Below are positions 44,825 to 53,874 of a DNA stretch of 64,000 nucleotides, one piece after another. The position numbers and the translations under genes are program-made. Each line of letters opens with the position of its first letter. The first letter of the stretch is position 1. The notes beneath the pieces are model-generated. The model saw only the letters and a list, made by a program, of their open reading frames with translations. It did no database searches and was not told the origin of the DNA. The DNA is from Bacteroidales bacterium UBA5762 (GTDB lineage: Bacteria; Bacteroidota; Bacteroidia; Bacteroidales; TTA-H9), in NCBI GenBank assembly GCA_002418865.1, contig DIEY01000002.1, positions 1 through 64,000 of the forward strand, read 5' to 3'.

Positions 44825-45091
44825 CTATTTCTGTTTCGATTCGTAATGTTTTTGATATCTGCTCTTAAATTTATCGACTCTACCTGCAGTGTCAACCAGA
44901 GTTACTTTACCAGTAAAGAAAGGATGAGAGGTATTGGAAATTTCAACTTTGACCAATGGATATTCCTTGCCGTCTTCCCACACTATTGTTTCCTTTGTCT
45001 TAGCCGTGGAACGGCATAAGAATGCATAATCATTCGACATGTCCTTAAACACGACCAAACGGTAATCTGAAGGATGAATATCTTTTTTCAT
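44825..45091 (-). CDS. rpmE2: 50S ribosomal protein L31 type B
   Basis: 88 residues from MKKDIHPSDYRLVVFKDMSNDYAFLCRSTA. Type B L31 lacks the zinc-binding CxxC pairs of type A, as here. The SNTSHPFFTGKVTLVDTAGRVDKF segment is the family signature. An upstream in-frame ATG (45118) would add nine residues, but it falls inside the -7 promoter element (45116-45123), so 45091 is preferred. Monocistronic, with its own promoter and terminator. Confidence 0.93.
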   Translation of the reverse strand: MKKDIHPSDYRLVVFKDMSNDYAFLCRSTAKTKETIVWEDGKEYPLVKVEISNTSHPFFTGKVTLVDTAGRVDKFKSRYQKHYESKQK

Positions 45092-45115
45092 ATTGCTAAT
45101 GAACTTTTCGGCCGG

Positions 45116-45123
45116 CAAAGATA
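45116..45123 (-). promoter_or_regulatory. -7 promoter element of rpmE2
   Basis: Minus-strand TATCTTTG, an exact TAnnTTTG match, 24 nt upstream of the chosen ATG. It rules out the longer reading frame start at 45118. Confidence 0.6.
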
Positions 45124-45163
45124 CAAAAATTTTATTTTGCTAAAGTATGCAATAAAATCTTTT

Positions 45164-46228
45164 TCATAAATCTTCGAGAAATTTCATCGTATCAACACCA
45201 TCGGCATAATCCCCTAAGGTTGGCTGTTGTGTTTTCCCAAAACATACTTTATCCATGATTCCATCAATATGGCTAACAATACATTGAGTCTTATCCTTAT
45301 TTATTTGGATAAATCCTTGAATTTCCTCAAAGTTCTTATATGGTTGATAATGAAGTACTGCAAGAGGACTTTGTATGGAAGGATTTTGTGTGATAAGCAT
45401 AAAACCCGTATCATAAAAAGAAATGCCATTGACAATCATGACCGCCTTATTATATTCATAATTATTGAAAAATCTCGAATGATACACATAAGTCGAATAT
45501 TTCTGTAATGCCCCGACTAAAGAGGTAAAATCGTAATCTTCGGGTATAAGCAAAAAAGATACATTACGGCATCCACGTCCATAATATATCATGATGTCAT
45601 CTGCTAAGCCCAAAAGTTCCTCTTGAGTTTCCTTTCCATCGAGAATAGCAATGCCATTCCTATTCCTGCGAATAATGTGAGGATATTTACCAAAATAATA
45701 TTCAAAATAGCGAGAGGAATTGTCAGAACCAGTGGCAATTACTGCATCAAAGCCCGAAATCGTATTTTCTGAAATGGTAATAACATCTTTGAAGCCCACT
45801 TGCATGGTTTGTAAAAATTCTGAAAACCAGGGCAGCAAGAGCCGATCATCCGAAGATAATTTTAGCAAAAGTCGATGACCGGATACAAGCACACTTAAAA
45901 AATCATGAAAACCTACTGCCGGTATATTTCCAGCGCAAACAACCGCCACAGTTTTCTTGTTATATCTTTCTTCGGGTATATTATAACGATTAACCCAGTT
46001 CTCTAATTTAGTCTGGTCAAGCATATAACTTATGGCATTAAGGGCATATTTTACGTGAAAGGGATCGAACCATGGATTACTGTATTGATACTCGTCGATG
46101 ATGTTTTGAAGCTTTTCCGCTAAAGCTCTTTCTTCTGGCGTAGGTATATCATAATCAGTCTTTTGGGTTAACCACCTCAGCAAGTTCCCTAAACGTTTGA
46201 AGGCCATTAAGCGCTCAGTCTTTGTCAT
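45164..46228 (-). CDS. LuxC-like acyl-CoA reductase
   Basis: 354 residues of the acyl-CoA reductase (LuxC) family found widely in Bacteroidetes. Visible features are VVCAGNIPAVGFHDFLSVLVSGH in the nucleotide-binding part, KLSSDDRLLLPW, FDAVIATGSDNSSRYFEYYFG, and the catalytic-cysteine region YYGRGCRNVSFLLIP. LuxC proteins reduce activated fatty acyl groups to aldehydes with NADPH; the substrate here is unknown. Length is shorter than luminous-bacteria LuxC (about 480). It is divergent from an exported hypothetical gene and shares with it a palindromic bidirectional promoter core. Confidence 0.87.
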   Translation of the reverse strand: MTKTERLMAFKRLGNLLRWLTQKTDYDIPTPEERALAEKLQNIIDEYQYSNPWFDPFHVKYALNAISYMLDQTKLENWVNRYNIPEERYNKKTVAVVCAGNIPAVGFHDFLSVLVSGHRLLLKLSSDDRLLLPWFSEFLQTMQVGFKDVITISENTISGFDAVIATGSDNSSRYFEYYFGKYPHIIRRNRNGIAILDGKETQEELLGLADDIMIYYGRGCRNVSFLLIPEDYDFTSLVGALQKYSTYVYHSRFFNNYEYNKAVMIVNGISFYDTGFMLITQNPSIQSPLAVLHYQPYKNFEEIQGFIQINKDKTQCIVSHIDGIMDKVCFGKTQQPTLGDYADGVDTMKFLEDL

Positions 46229-46239
46229 TTTGAATTCCT

Positions 46240-46247
46240 TACTTTTG
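46240..46247 (+). promoter_or_regulatory. Rightward -7 element of a bidirectional promoter
   Basis: TACTTTTG on the plus strand, directly abutting the minus-strand TAGTTTTG at 46248-46255. Predicted start near 46253, about 50 nt before the ATG of the exported hypothetical protein. Confidence 0.5.
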
Positions 46248-46255
46248 CAAAACTA
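46248..46255 (-). promoter_or_regulatory. Leftward -7 element of a bidirectional promoter
   Basis: Minus-strand TAGTTTTG, 19 nt upstream of the acyl-CoA reductase ATG. With the rightward element it forms the near-palindrome TACTTTTGCAAAACTA. Confidence 0.5.
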
Positions 46256-46305
46256 CACGATTATGCAATAATGAATGGAATTGTTCAAAATCATTGAAAA
46301 CCTTT

Positions 46306-47262
46306 ATGAAGAAAACAGCCTATTGTGCCTTTTTGGGGCTAATAATTACCATATCCATTCATGCCCCTGTTTTAGCCCATAAAACAGATTTGAAAACCGA
46401 TTCTTTGCTCAAGCAATGGAACATCATGTTAAACAGCCTAAGCGACAGCCTTCAAATGGCTGCATCACAGAAAGTAAAAGCCATCTTCCATGAGTACTTT
46501 AACACGACTCAAGACCTTCATATCGATATTCCCAAGGAGATCAAACTTTCGCTTTTAGCACCATCAGATTCAACTTTTATAATTCTAACTTGGAATATAG
46601 CTCTTTCATCGCAAGGCTATTATTATGATGGGCTTATAGTTGCCAAAAACAAAACAGATTCCAACCTTAGTATATTCCCATTGACAGATAAATCAGAAGA
46701 AATGAGAAATCCAGAAATGAGCATTACAAACCCAGACAATTGGTATGGAGCTCTTTATTATCAACTGGCTGAATTCAAAACAGGTAAGGATAAATTTTAT
46801 GTCTTATTAGGATGGGATGGAGGCAATGGAATTATACAAAGGAAACTCATAGAAATACTACATTTCAATAAGGATTATTCACCGCAATTCGGATCTAAAA
46901 TCCTCAATCAATCACCCAAGACTCGTATAATTTTCGAATATGCTTCGGGAAGCTATTTCGCCTTAAGATATGAAAAACAATATTATCGAAAAAGAGTATG
47001 GTATAAACGTAAACCTGTAACAGAGAGAGCTTCAATGATAGTCATGAATCGGCTGATATATGAGCCCATGGTAGGAGCCAATGTTGCCGTAGGAAATATT
47101 TTGGATGCTTATCTCTATGCAGATGGAAAACTTGTATTAATTAAGGATATAGATGCCAGAAATCCATCAGAGAAAAATCGGTCTTCTGGCAAAAATCCAC
47201 CGCAACAAGGGTTACTTCCCTCTGATGAAGAGAGTAATAAAAAACCGTCAGAGAATTTCTGA
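46306..47262 (+). CDS. Exported hypothetical protein
   Basis: 318 residues from ATG 46306; a TTG at 46294 would add four residues and is less likely. The signal peptide MKKTAYCAFLGLIITISIHAPVLA is clear. The mature part has LSLLAPSDSTFIILTWNI, YYQLAEFKTGKDKFYVLLGWDGGNG and a basic YEKQYYRKRVWYKRKP region, patterns I associate with uncharacterised secreted proteins of Bacteroidetes, but I do not recognise a named domain. The C-terminal 30 residues are low complexity. The stop codon lies inside a terminator hairpin. Divergent from the acyl-CoA reductase gene. Confidence 0.75.
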   Translation: MKKTAYCAFLGLIITISIHAPVLAHKTDLKTDSLLKQWNIMLNSLSDSLQMAASQKVKAIFHEYFNTTQDLHIDIPKEIKLSLLAPSDSTFIILTWNIALSSQGYYYDGLIVAKNKTDSNLSIFPLTDKSEEMRNPEMSITNPDNWYGALYYQLAEFKTGKDKFYVLLGWDGGNGIIQRKLIEILHFNKDYSPQFGSKILNQSPKTRIIFEYASGSYFALRYEKQYYRKRVWYKRKPVTERASMIVMNRLIYEPMVGANVAVGNILDAYLYADGKLVLIKDIDARNPSEKNRSSGKNPPQQGLLPSDEESNKKPSENF

Positions 47263-47266
47263 CGGT
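47244..47266 (+). terminator. Terminator overlapping the stop codon
   Basis: ACCGTCAGA, loop GAATT, TCTGACGGT: a 9-bp perfect stem whose right arm contains the TGA stop (47260-47262). There is an A-run to the left but only a short T content to the right. It may act in both directions. Confidence 0.6.
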
Positions 47267-47303
47267 ATAGTAGTAATAAAATCAAAACCAGGAGAGGGTA
47301 AAT

Positions 47304-47807
47304 CTAATGCATACCCTCATCTTTCGGCCCATGTTTAGAACGACGCATATCGTCGAGCAATTCTTTCTTAAACATGATTTCGGCCATGTAAAGTTTAAAA
47401 ACCTTATTGTCAGGTAAAATTTTCCGAAAACGGGCATTATAGTCTTTCTCGAGATTGAGCAGCTGTGTTTGTTTGGCAAAATAATCATCCATTCTTTGTG
47501 CAGATTCTTTATCAGAAAGTGCCATTAGCTTATCCAATTCCTGTTTTGAAAGTTTAGGATAGATTTCATTAAGTAATTTATCACGTTTTTCGGAATATTC
47601 ATTATAAATAGGCCAGAACTCCTGACTCTCAGAAGGTTTTAAATTCAACTTGGCTGTAAGGTATGCAATTTTTTGTGCTTTAATTTGTTCCCATTTGTCG
47701 GATTTATCTTGAGGGGGCTGAGCAAAACCGATGAAAGGAATCAAAAAAAGAATCAAACCCATCAAACTCGCATATTTTGCAATTTTAATTTTTGCTTTCG
47801 TCTTCAT
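47304..47807 (-). CDS. Spy/CpxP-like periplasmic helical protein
   Basis: 167 residues. A signal peptide (MKTKAKIKIAKYASLMGLILFLIPFIGFAQ) is followed by an all-helical, charged mature domain with LNLKPSESQEFWPIYNEYSEKRDKLLNE and DDYFAKQTQLLNLEKDYNARFRKILPDNKVFKLY. This pattern is shared by Spy/CpxP-like and periplasmic stress-sensor proteins encoded next to ECF sigma factors. It is the third gene of a sigma/anti-sigma operon, 4 nt after the membrane-protein gene, so a role in sensing or buffering envelope stress is inferred. Confidence 0.78.
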   Translation of the reverse strand: MKTKAKIKIAKYASLMGLILFLIPFIGFAQPPQDKSDKWEQIKAQKIAYLTAKLNLKPSESQEFWPIYNEYSEKRDKLLNEIYPKLSKQELDKLMALSDKESAQRMDDYFAKQTQLLNLEKDYNARFRKILPDNKVFKLYMAEIMFKKELLDDMRRSKHGPKDEGMH

Positions 47808-47811
47808 ATTC

Positions 47812-48333
47812 CTAATATTGAGTTATATCATAAACCGACATGTGATAGTACAAATAATCTATAACCTCCTCTTCCTTTAATGCCCCATCGGGAATCAAGC
47901 CTCTTGAATCGATGACGCTATCCAAATAATTCTCGCCATCTTGATTAAATGAATTCAAAATATGGCTGTAGGGTAGATTATATAGAATGTGTGAGAAATA
48001 ATATTCGCTATTTAAACTGTTGTTCGAATCTAAATTTGCAACTTTTTGTTCATTAGGTCCATAAAATGAGCCAGAAAAAGGAGCAAAAAGGAAAAGCAGT
48101 CCAATTAAAGCTGCAGCCATTGCTGAGATAGATGGGATTAACCATCTTTTGCGAGCAAAATGAACATTCTTCTGAATAGCATTATTAGTATTCTCGGCTT
48201 GTATCCTTTGCATAACAACATTAGGAAGGCTGTTGAAATAATCTTCAGGCACAGGGAAGGAATTCCTTTTCCCGAATAAAGATTCCAGACGTTTTTCAGA
48301 AAATTCTATGTCTATTTTCTTTTTGTCTTTCAT
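47812..48333 (-). CDS. Single-span membrane protein, probable anti-sigma factor
   Basis: 173 residues. An N-terminal cytoplasmic part of about 60 residues (PEDYFNSLPNVVMQRIQAEN) is followed by a basic stretch and one membrane helix (WLIPSISAMAAALIGLLFLFAPF, about 66-88), then a periplasmic tail. It has no zinc-finger anti-sigma HxxxCxxC motif. The function is inferred from topology and from its position directly after the ECF sigma gene and before a Spy-like gene. Confidence 0.65.
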   Translation of the reverse strand: MKDKKKIDIEFSEKRLESLFGKRNSFPVPEDYFNSLPNVVMQRIQAENTNNAIQKNVHFARKRWLIPSISAMAAALIGLLFLFAPFSGSFYGPNEQKVANLDSNNSLNSEYYFSHILYNLPYSHILNSFNQDGENYLDSVIDSRGLIPDGALKEEEVIDYLYYHMSVYDITQY

Positions 48334-48383
48334 TCCTTATACCCTCTTTGTCGATTCTTTTGACAATATTACGAATAAAAGGT

Positions 48384-48932
48384 TTAATAAATATCCAGAT
48401 GTTGTTCTAATTTTTTAATAGCCAAATGATAACTCGCTTTTAAGGCTCCAATTGAGGTGCCCAAAATATCCGACATTTGTTCGTAAGTAAGGTCTTCGTA
48501 ATATTTCATATTGAAAACCAGGCGTTGTTTAGGTGGCAATTTTAAAATGGCTTTCTGTAACTTGGCTTCGAGCTGATCACCATTAAAATGTAAAGGATTG
48601 TCGATCAACTGTTCGAGATGTTTCTGCACATCCGCTTCGGACGAAAAAATTTTAATTTTCTTGTTTTTCAGATACCTCAAAGATTCATTCACCGCAATGC
48701 GATAAATCCATGTATATAAAGATGATTCCTGTCTGAAGCTATTCAAATTTTGCCAAACCTTTATAAAAATATCCTGCACAATATCATTAGTATCTTCATG
48801 ACTGATAACCATCCGCCTGACAATAGAATATATACGTTCTTGATAGGCTTTTACCAGCAGCTCAAATCCATAATTTTTAGTTTTTTCTTGAGCTAAGAGA
48901 TTCAAAAGACGTTTATCATCTTCTTGAGGCAA
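48384..48932 (-). CDS. ECF-type RNA polymerase sigma factor
   Basis: 182 residues. Region 2 carries IYSIVRRMVISHEDTNDIVQDIFIKVWQNL and the -10-binding TWIYRIAVNESLRYLKNKK; region 4 has LPPKQRLVFNMKYYEDLTYEQMSDILGTSIGALKASYHLAIKKL, a helix-turn-helix. There is no region 3, as usual for ECF sigmas. The start is uncertain: TTG at 48932 overlaps a TAGTTTTG promoter-like element (48930-48937), so a TTG nine codons later (48905) may be used. It is the first gene of an operon with a probable anti-sigma factor and a Spy-like protein, probably autoregulated. Confidence 0.9.
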   Translation of the reverse strand: MPQEDDKRLLNLLAQEKTKNYGFELLVKAYQERIYSIVRRMVISHEDTNDIVQDIFIKVWQNLNSFRQESSLYTWIYRIAVNESLRYLKNKKIKIFSSEADVQKHLEQLIDNPLHFNGDQLEAKLQKAILKLPPKQRLVFNMKYYEDLTYEQMSDILGTSIGALKASYHLAIKKLEQHLDIY

Positions 48933-49035
48933 AACTACTTGGTTTTAAAGTCAAATGTAATCGTTTATTCCTTACAAGCATCCAATTAGTTAAACGGCTA
49001 AATAGTTTCAATAGTATGCAACAAAACATATTCCT

Positions 49036-49043
49036 TATTTTTG
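49036..49043 (+). promoter_or_regulatory. -7 promoter element of the NagZ-beta-lactamase gene
   Basis: TATTTTTG matches TAnnTTTG, 22 nt upstream of the ATG. No clear -33 TTG. Confidence 0.4.
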
Positions 49044-49065
49044 CCTGCATTAATTTATTTTTCTG

Positions 49066-52014
49066 ATGAAAACTAACCTGTTCATACCACTTCATATTGC
49101 GATTGTTTTATTGTTACTCTTTACCACATTTAAGGCAAGGAGTAATCAAGCCGCCATGATAGTCGTTCAGCAACAGGATTCCATTTATTGGATTGATTCG
49201 GTATATAATAGTCTATCCACCGAACAAAGGATAGCTCAGCTATTTAATATAAGAGTTTACAGTAATAAAAATGAAGATTATTATAGAAACATTGACTCAA
49301 TTATATCGAAACATCAACCAGGAGGTATAACATTTTTTCAGGGAGGCCCATACAGACAGGTAATTTTAACCAATCGCTGGCAAAAGCTTTCAACAACTCC
49401 TTTGTTAGTAGCTATGGATGCAGAAAATGGACCAGCCATGCGTCTGGATAGCATAATAGCCTTCCCAAATTTAATGACTTTAGGAGCTATTAGAGATGAT
49501 TCCCTCATTTATCAAATTGCATTGGCAATTGGTCAACAATGCAAAAGACTGGGTATTCATATCAATTTTGCCCCCGTTGCCGATATAAACAATAATCCTC
49601 TCAATCCTGTCATTAATTATCGTTCATCAGGCGAAAACCCCTCACAAGTGGCCCATATCGTTTCTCTTTTTATCAATGGGATGCATCAAGCCGGTATAAT
49701 GACAACTTTAAAGCATTTTCCAGGACATGGAGATACAGAAATTGATTCTCATTATGGTTTGCCAGTTATAAAAAAATCGTTTCGAGAACTCGAAGCAACT
49801 GAATTGGTTCCTTTTACGAATAATCTATCACTAAGTGATGCCGTTATGATAGGTCATATTTCAATGCCATCGCTCGATACAGTGAATTCATTGCCCGCAA
49901 GCCTCTCCCCTATTATCACAGATCACATCTTGAGAGATATATTGGGATTTAAAGGTCTTATTATTACTGATGCACTCGACATGAAGGGGGTTGGTAGCTA
50001 TCGGACAGCTGGCGAAAAAGAATTACTTGCATTCTTGGCTGGTAATGATATTCTTCTGCTTCCAGAAGATTTAAATGCCGCAATTCAAAAAATTAAAAAT
50101 GTTGTTGATTCAGCCTTAGTACCTTACCAATTTCTCGAAGAAAAATGCAAACGAATACTCGCTTACAAATACAAAGCCGGCCTATACAACATTCAACCCA
50201 TTAAAACCGAAAACCTTCTCAATGATTTAAATCAACCTCATTATACAGTATTGATTAAGGAAGCCTATCGCAAAGCCATCACCCTCATCAATCAACCCAT
50301 CTCTGTTCCCATTCATCCTAATCATTACGAAAAAATCATTTACATCCCTATTCATGACGAAAACACAGCTTTTGACGAAGAAATGAAAATTTTATTCCCT
50401 CATGACAAATTTCCTCTTCCCACTCCCTCTGATACCTTATTATGCAAAAAAATTTTAGATACAATTGAAAATTACGACTTACTGATATTGACACTTTCTC
50501 CACCCTCAAGCTTAGCTTCTAAAAATTACGGGCTTAATAATGATTTTACTCGCTTTATTAATGCTTTACCCAAAAACAAATCGGGTGTAATGGTTATTTT
50601 TGGTAGCCCTTACATTGCCAGTGCTTTAGAGCCTCTCTTCAACAATCAGTCCATACTTATCACCTATCAAAATAATCCTTTCACCGGTAAATTGGCTGCT
50701 CATGCTTTATATGGAGCCAATGCCGTAAGCGGTCATCTTCCAGTTGGTATTAATCGTGAGATTTTATCAGGAACTGGTATAGAGACAGAAACCTTACAGG
50801 TACTCGGTTTCTCGTCTCCTAAAGAAGTTAATGTAGATGAAGTCAGCTTAACAAAAATAGATGAAATTGCTATTGAAGGAATCGAAAACGGCGCATACAG
50901 CGGATGTCAGATCCTGTTGGCACGCCATGGTAAAGTATTTTATTATAAATCGTTTGGCTATCTCGATATTAACCATAGCATTCCAGTAAAGAATAGCGAT
51001 TTGTATGATCTGGCTTCTATTACAAAAATTGCTGCCACTACTTTGGTTACTATGAAACTTTTCGATGAAAATAAAATTGATAATGATACTAAGCTAAAAG
51101 ACTTATTGCCTAAGTTGGAAAACCGCAAACTGTATAATACAAAAGTCATCGATATTATGTATCACCAAGCTGGTTTATTTCCATGGATTGCTTATTATAA
51201 AGCCACATTGGAAAATGGAAGTCCCAGCCAAAAATATTATCGCACTCAGGTTGAGTCTGGCTTTGAAGTGCCCGTCGCTAAGAATCTATATTTGCGAAAT
51301 GATTACATAGATACCATCATTTCGATAATAGATCGCACACCTATAGGACAGAAAGGACAATATAAATATAGTGATTTGGGGTTTATCTTATTAAGGTTTG
51401 GTTATGAAAACTTAACTAAAACCCCTTTCGAGGAATACCTTTACACAAATTTTTATCATCCTATGGGTTTATCATCTATGGTATACAATCCTTTAAGATG
51501 GTTTAAACCAGAACGAATTGCGCCTACATTGATCGATACAGAATTTCGCAAACAGTTATTGCATGGTTATGTTCATGATCCGGCGGCCGCCATGTTGGGA
51601 GGAGTCTCGGGGCATGCAGGTCTATTTTCACATGCTTTCGATCTCGCTCGTATTATGCAAATGCTCCTCTGGGAAGGTGAATATAATCATATTAAGTTTT
51701 TCGAGAAAGAAACTGTACATTATTTCACGTCTGCCGTCGAAAATGGGAAGTATAATCGTAGAGGATTAGGTTTTGATAAACCCCCCAAAGTTTCAAATTC
51801 ATTCGATGGGCCGGTTTGCTCTTTAGCCTCTCCCAACAGCTTTGGTCATTCAGGCTTTACGGGTACTTATGTTTGGGCCGACCCTGTCCACGACCTCATT
51901 TATGTTTTCTTAAGCAACCGAATCCATCCTTCCGACCAGAATGAAATAATCAATAAACTCAATATACGAACACGAATTCATCAAGCCGCCTATGAAGCTT
52001 TAATAGATTATTGA
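49066..52014 (+). CDS. NagZ-like glycoside hydrolase family 3 fused to serine beta-lactamase-like domain
   Basis: 982 residues. After a signal peptide (about 1-26), residues 35-380 are a family 3 N-acetylhexosaminidase domain with KHFPGHGDTEIDSH (from 216) and the nucleophile region TDALDMKGV (D302). A variable domain resembling the GH3 C-terminal part follows (about 400-580). Residues 600-975 are a class C beta-lactamase/penicillin-binding-protein-like serine hydrolase: S651-x-x-K654 (SITK), Y768-S-D770 and GHSG near 928. Exported, so both halves probably act on peptidoglycan in the periplasm, cutting glycan and peptide or ester bonds. Whether it hydrolyses beta-lactams is not inferable. Confidence 0.9.
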   Translation: MKTNLFIPLHIAIVLLLLFTTFKARSNQAAMIVVQQQDSIYWIDSVYNSLSTEQRIAQLFNIRVYSNKNEDYYRNIDSIISKHQPGGITFFQGGPYRQVILTNRWQKLSTTPLLVAMDAENGPAMRLDSIIAFPNLMTLGAIRDDSLIYQIALAIGQQCKRLGIHINFAPVADINNNPLNPVINYRSSGENPSQVAHIVSLFINGMHQAGIMTTLKHFPGHGDTEIDSHYGLPVIKKSFRELEATELVPFTNNLSLSDAVMIGHISMPSLDTVNSLPASLSPIITDHILRDILGFKGLIITDALDMKGVGSYRTAGEKELLAFLAGNDILLLPEDLNAAIQKIKNVVDSALVPYQFLEEKCKRILAYKYKAGLYNIQPIKTENLLNDLNQPHYTVLIKEAYRKAITLINQPISVPIHPNHYEKIIYIPIHDENTAFDEEMKILFPHDKFPLPTPSDTLLCKKILDTIENYDLLILTLSPPSSLASKNYGLNNDFTRFINALPKNKSGVMVIFGSPYIASALEPLFNNQSILITYQNNPFTGKLAAHALYGANAVSGHLPVGINREILSGTGIETETLQVLGFSSPKEVNVDEVSLTKIDEIAIEGIENGAYSGCQILLARHGKVFYYKSFGYLDINHSIPVKNSDLYDLASITKIAATTLVTMKLFDENKIDNDTKLKDLLPKLENRKLYNTKVIDIMYHQAGLFPWIAYYKATLENGSPSQKYYRTQVESGFEVPVAKNLYLRNDYIDTIISIIDRTPIGQKGQYKYSDLGFILLRFGYENLTKTPFEEYLYTNFYHPMGLSSMVYNPLRWFKPERIAPTLIDTEFRKQLLHGYVHDPAAAMLGGVSGHAGLFSHAFDLARIMQMLLWEGEYNHIKFFEKETVHYFTSAVENGKYNRRGLGFDKPPKVSNSFDGPVCSLASPNSFGHSGFTGTYVWADPVHDLIYVFLSNRIHPSDQNEIINKLNIRTRIHQAAYEALIDY

Positions 52015-52094
52015 GATGATATCAAAAAACTTCAGCTTTCCAATAAATGCTATGATGTTAGACAACTTTATTAAAAAAAATTTGTTATTCCTTC

Positions 52095-53021
52095 ATGACT
52101 TCTATTGCTAAACCTAATATTGATTCGCGCAATAGCTCTCAACAAAGATTAGGGTTCACTATTGCCTTAAATCTCTTGATCGCTAGCGTAGAAGTTGTTG
52201 GTGGAATTATTTCTGGTTCGCTGGCATTAATTTCTGACGCTGTGCATAATTTGGCCGACGTTTTATCATTAATTATCAGCTATTTCGCTATCAGATTAAC
52301 CAGAAAAAAATCAAATCTGCATAATACATTTGGTTATCATCGAGCAGAGATTATAGCCGCTTTCATCAATGCCACTATTTTAGCCGGACTTACCTTATTT
52401 TTAATCATTCAGGCTTTTGTTAGGTTTTTCCATCCTCTGCAAATAAAGGTGGATACCATGGGAATAGTTGCTTTTATAGGTTTAGGGGCAAATTTGGCTG
52501 GTGTGCTGTTGCTGAAAAAAACTTCTTCTCAAAGTTTAAATATTCGTTCATCTTATTTACATCTGATTGGAGATACCCTGTCTTCAGTAGCAGTCATCCT
52601 CGGTGCTTTACTTATTCAATTAACAAAACTTGCTTTTATCGATCCCCTCATTACAATTTTGATAAGCCTTTATATTATCAAAGAAACATGGACTGTTTTA
52701 CAGCGTTCTACAAGTATTCTAATGATGGCGGCTCCTCATGACATCAATATCCAACTCATTAAGAACGAAATAGAAAAAATAGAAGAGGTTTCGAATGTCC
52801 ATCATGTTCATATATGGCAATTAGACGATAAAACCATACATTTTGAAGCACATATTCGTTTGGCAAAAAATGTTACCATTAAAGAAGCCGATATTATTCG
52901 ACAAAAAATCGAAGATTATCTCATCAATAATTTTGCTATTCATCATGTTACTTTGCAGATCGAGCCACAAGAAACCGATAATGGTTGCCCCTCAAATTCA
53001 TTATTAGGCACAACTCACTAA
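52095..53021 (+). CDS. Cation diffusion facilitator (zinc-type) exporter
   Basis: 308 residues, six membrane helices and a cytoplasmic C-terminal domain. The metal-site motifs SDAVHNLADVLSL (helix 2) and HLIGDTLSSVAVI (helix 5) are both present, with the YHRAEIIAA segment between. The tail has HHVHIWQLDDKTIHFEAHIRL, the typical ferredoxin-like metal-sensing domain. It exports Zn2+ or similar ions in exchange for protons. It heads a run of four forward genes with 9-53 nt gaps (hypothetical membrane protein, rhomboid protease, outer-membrane protein). Confidence 0.93.
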   Translation: MTSIAKPNIDSRNSSQQRLGFTIALNLLIASVEVVGGIISGSLALISDAVHNLADVLSLIISYFAIRLTRKKSNLHNTFGYHRAEIIAAFINATILAGLTLFLIIQAFVRFFHPLQIKVDTMGIVAFIGLGANLAGVLLLKKTSSQSLNIRSSYLHLIGDTLSSVAVILGALLIQLTKLAFIDPLITILISLYIIKETWTVLQRSTSILMMAAPHDINIQLIKNEIEKIEEVSNVHHVHIWQLDDKTIHFEAHIRLAKNVTIKEADIIRQKIEDYLINNFAIHHVTLQIEPQETDNGCPSNSLLGTTH

Positions 53022-53030
53022 AAAATTTTT

Positions 53031-53858
53031 ATGAAGGAAAACTCAAAAATAAAAACTGTTACTCTTTGGATTATATCATTCATCATTATGATAGGGTCTT
53101 CGATATATCAAAGAATGACTGGGCCAACGCATCCTTTACCTGTAGAGTTAGAAATTGAAGACACGGTTTACCATTTCAAATTAATCAGGAGCCATGGAGG
53201 CGAAGGGAATGCCCAAATAGTTCTTCAAATTCCGGATACTTCCATCAAAGGAATAATGGCTTATAAGCCTCTAAATTCCATAACGAATTGGATAAGAGAT
53301 AGTCTGACAAGGTCAGGGAATAGTTTGATAGCCCACCTACCCCATCAGCCACCAGCAGGAACACTTCAATATGAGATTAATTTAATAAAAAACAATCGTA
53401 TTTATCCTTTATCTACAAAACCAGTCAAAATCAGATTTAAGGGGGATGTTCCTGCTTATATACTTATACCGCATATTCTCTTGATGTTTGTGGCTATGCT
53501 TTTCTCATTACGAGCCGGTTTTGAAGCTTTGGTAAAAGGGAATAATACGTATCGCCTGGCCTTGTTTTCAACCATATTTCTCACAGTAGGGGGATTAGTA
53601 TTTGGCCCTTTAGTACAAAAATTCGCCTTTGGACAGTATTGGACGGGTTGGCCTATTGGCCAGGATCTGACCGATAATAAGACCATAGCAGCTATAATCA
53701 TCTGGTTTATAGCTACTTTGCAATTAAAAAAGAATCCTTCAAACAGACTTTGGCCAATATTAGCTGCAATCTTTACCCTTTTCATTTTTCTTATTCCGCA
53801 TAGCGTTTGGGGCTCTCAATTCGATTATCAAACCGGACAAATTAATACGGGAAAATAA
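53031..53858 (+). CDS. Hypothetical multi-span membrane protein
   Basis: 275 residues. One N-terminal membrane helix (about 8-26) precedes an extracytoplasmic beta-rich domain of about 115 residues (VELEIEDTVYHFKLIRSHGGEGNAQIVLQI). Four C-terminal helices follow (about 143-255) with conserved-looking FGPLVQKFAFGQYWTGWPIGQDLTDNK. I do not recognise a named family. It is 9 nt after the CDF exporter and 16 nt before the rhomboid protease, so probably cotranscribed. The Trp-rich loop before the fourth helix could be a functional site. Confidence 0.75.
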   Translation: MKENSKIKTVTLWIISFIIMIGSSIYQRMTGPTHPLPVELEIEDTVYHFKLIRSHGGEGNAQIVLQIPDTSIKGIMAYKPLNSITNWIRDSLTRSGNSLIAHLPHQPPAGTLQYEINLIKNNRIYPLSTKPVKIRFKGDVPAYILIPHILLMFVAMLFSLRAGFEALVKGNNTYRLALFSTIFLTVGGLVFGPLVQKFAFGQYWTGWPIGQDLTDNKTIAAIIIWFIATLQLKKNPSNRLWPILAAIFTLFIFLIPHSVWGSQFDYQTGQINTGK

Positions 53859-53874
53859 ACTAAAGAAATTTTCT

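Noticed and set aside
45092..45118. Longer N-terminus for L31
   Set aside because: The upstream ATG lies in a TATCTTTG promoter element, and the extra residues are not part of L31.
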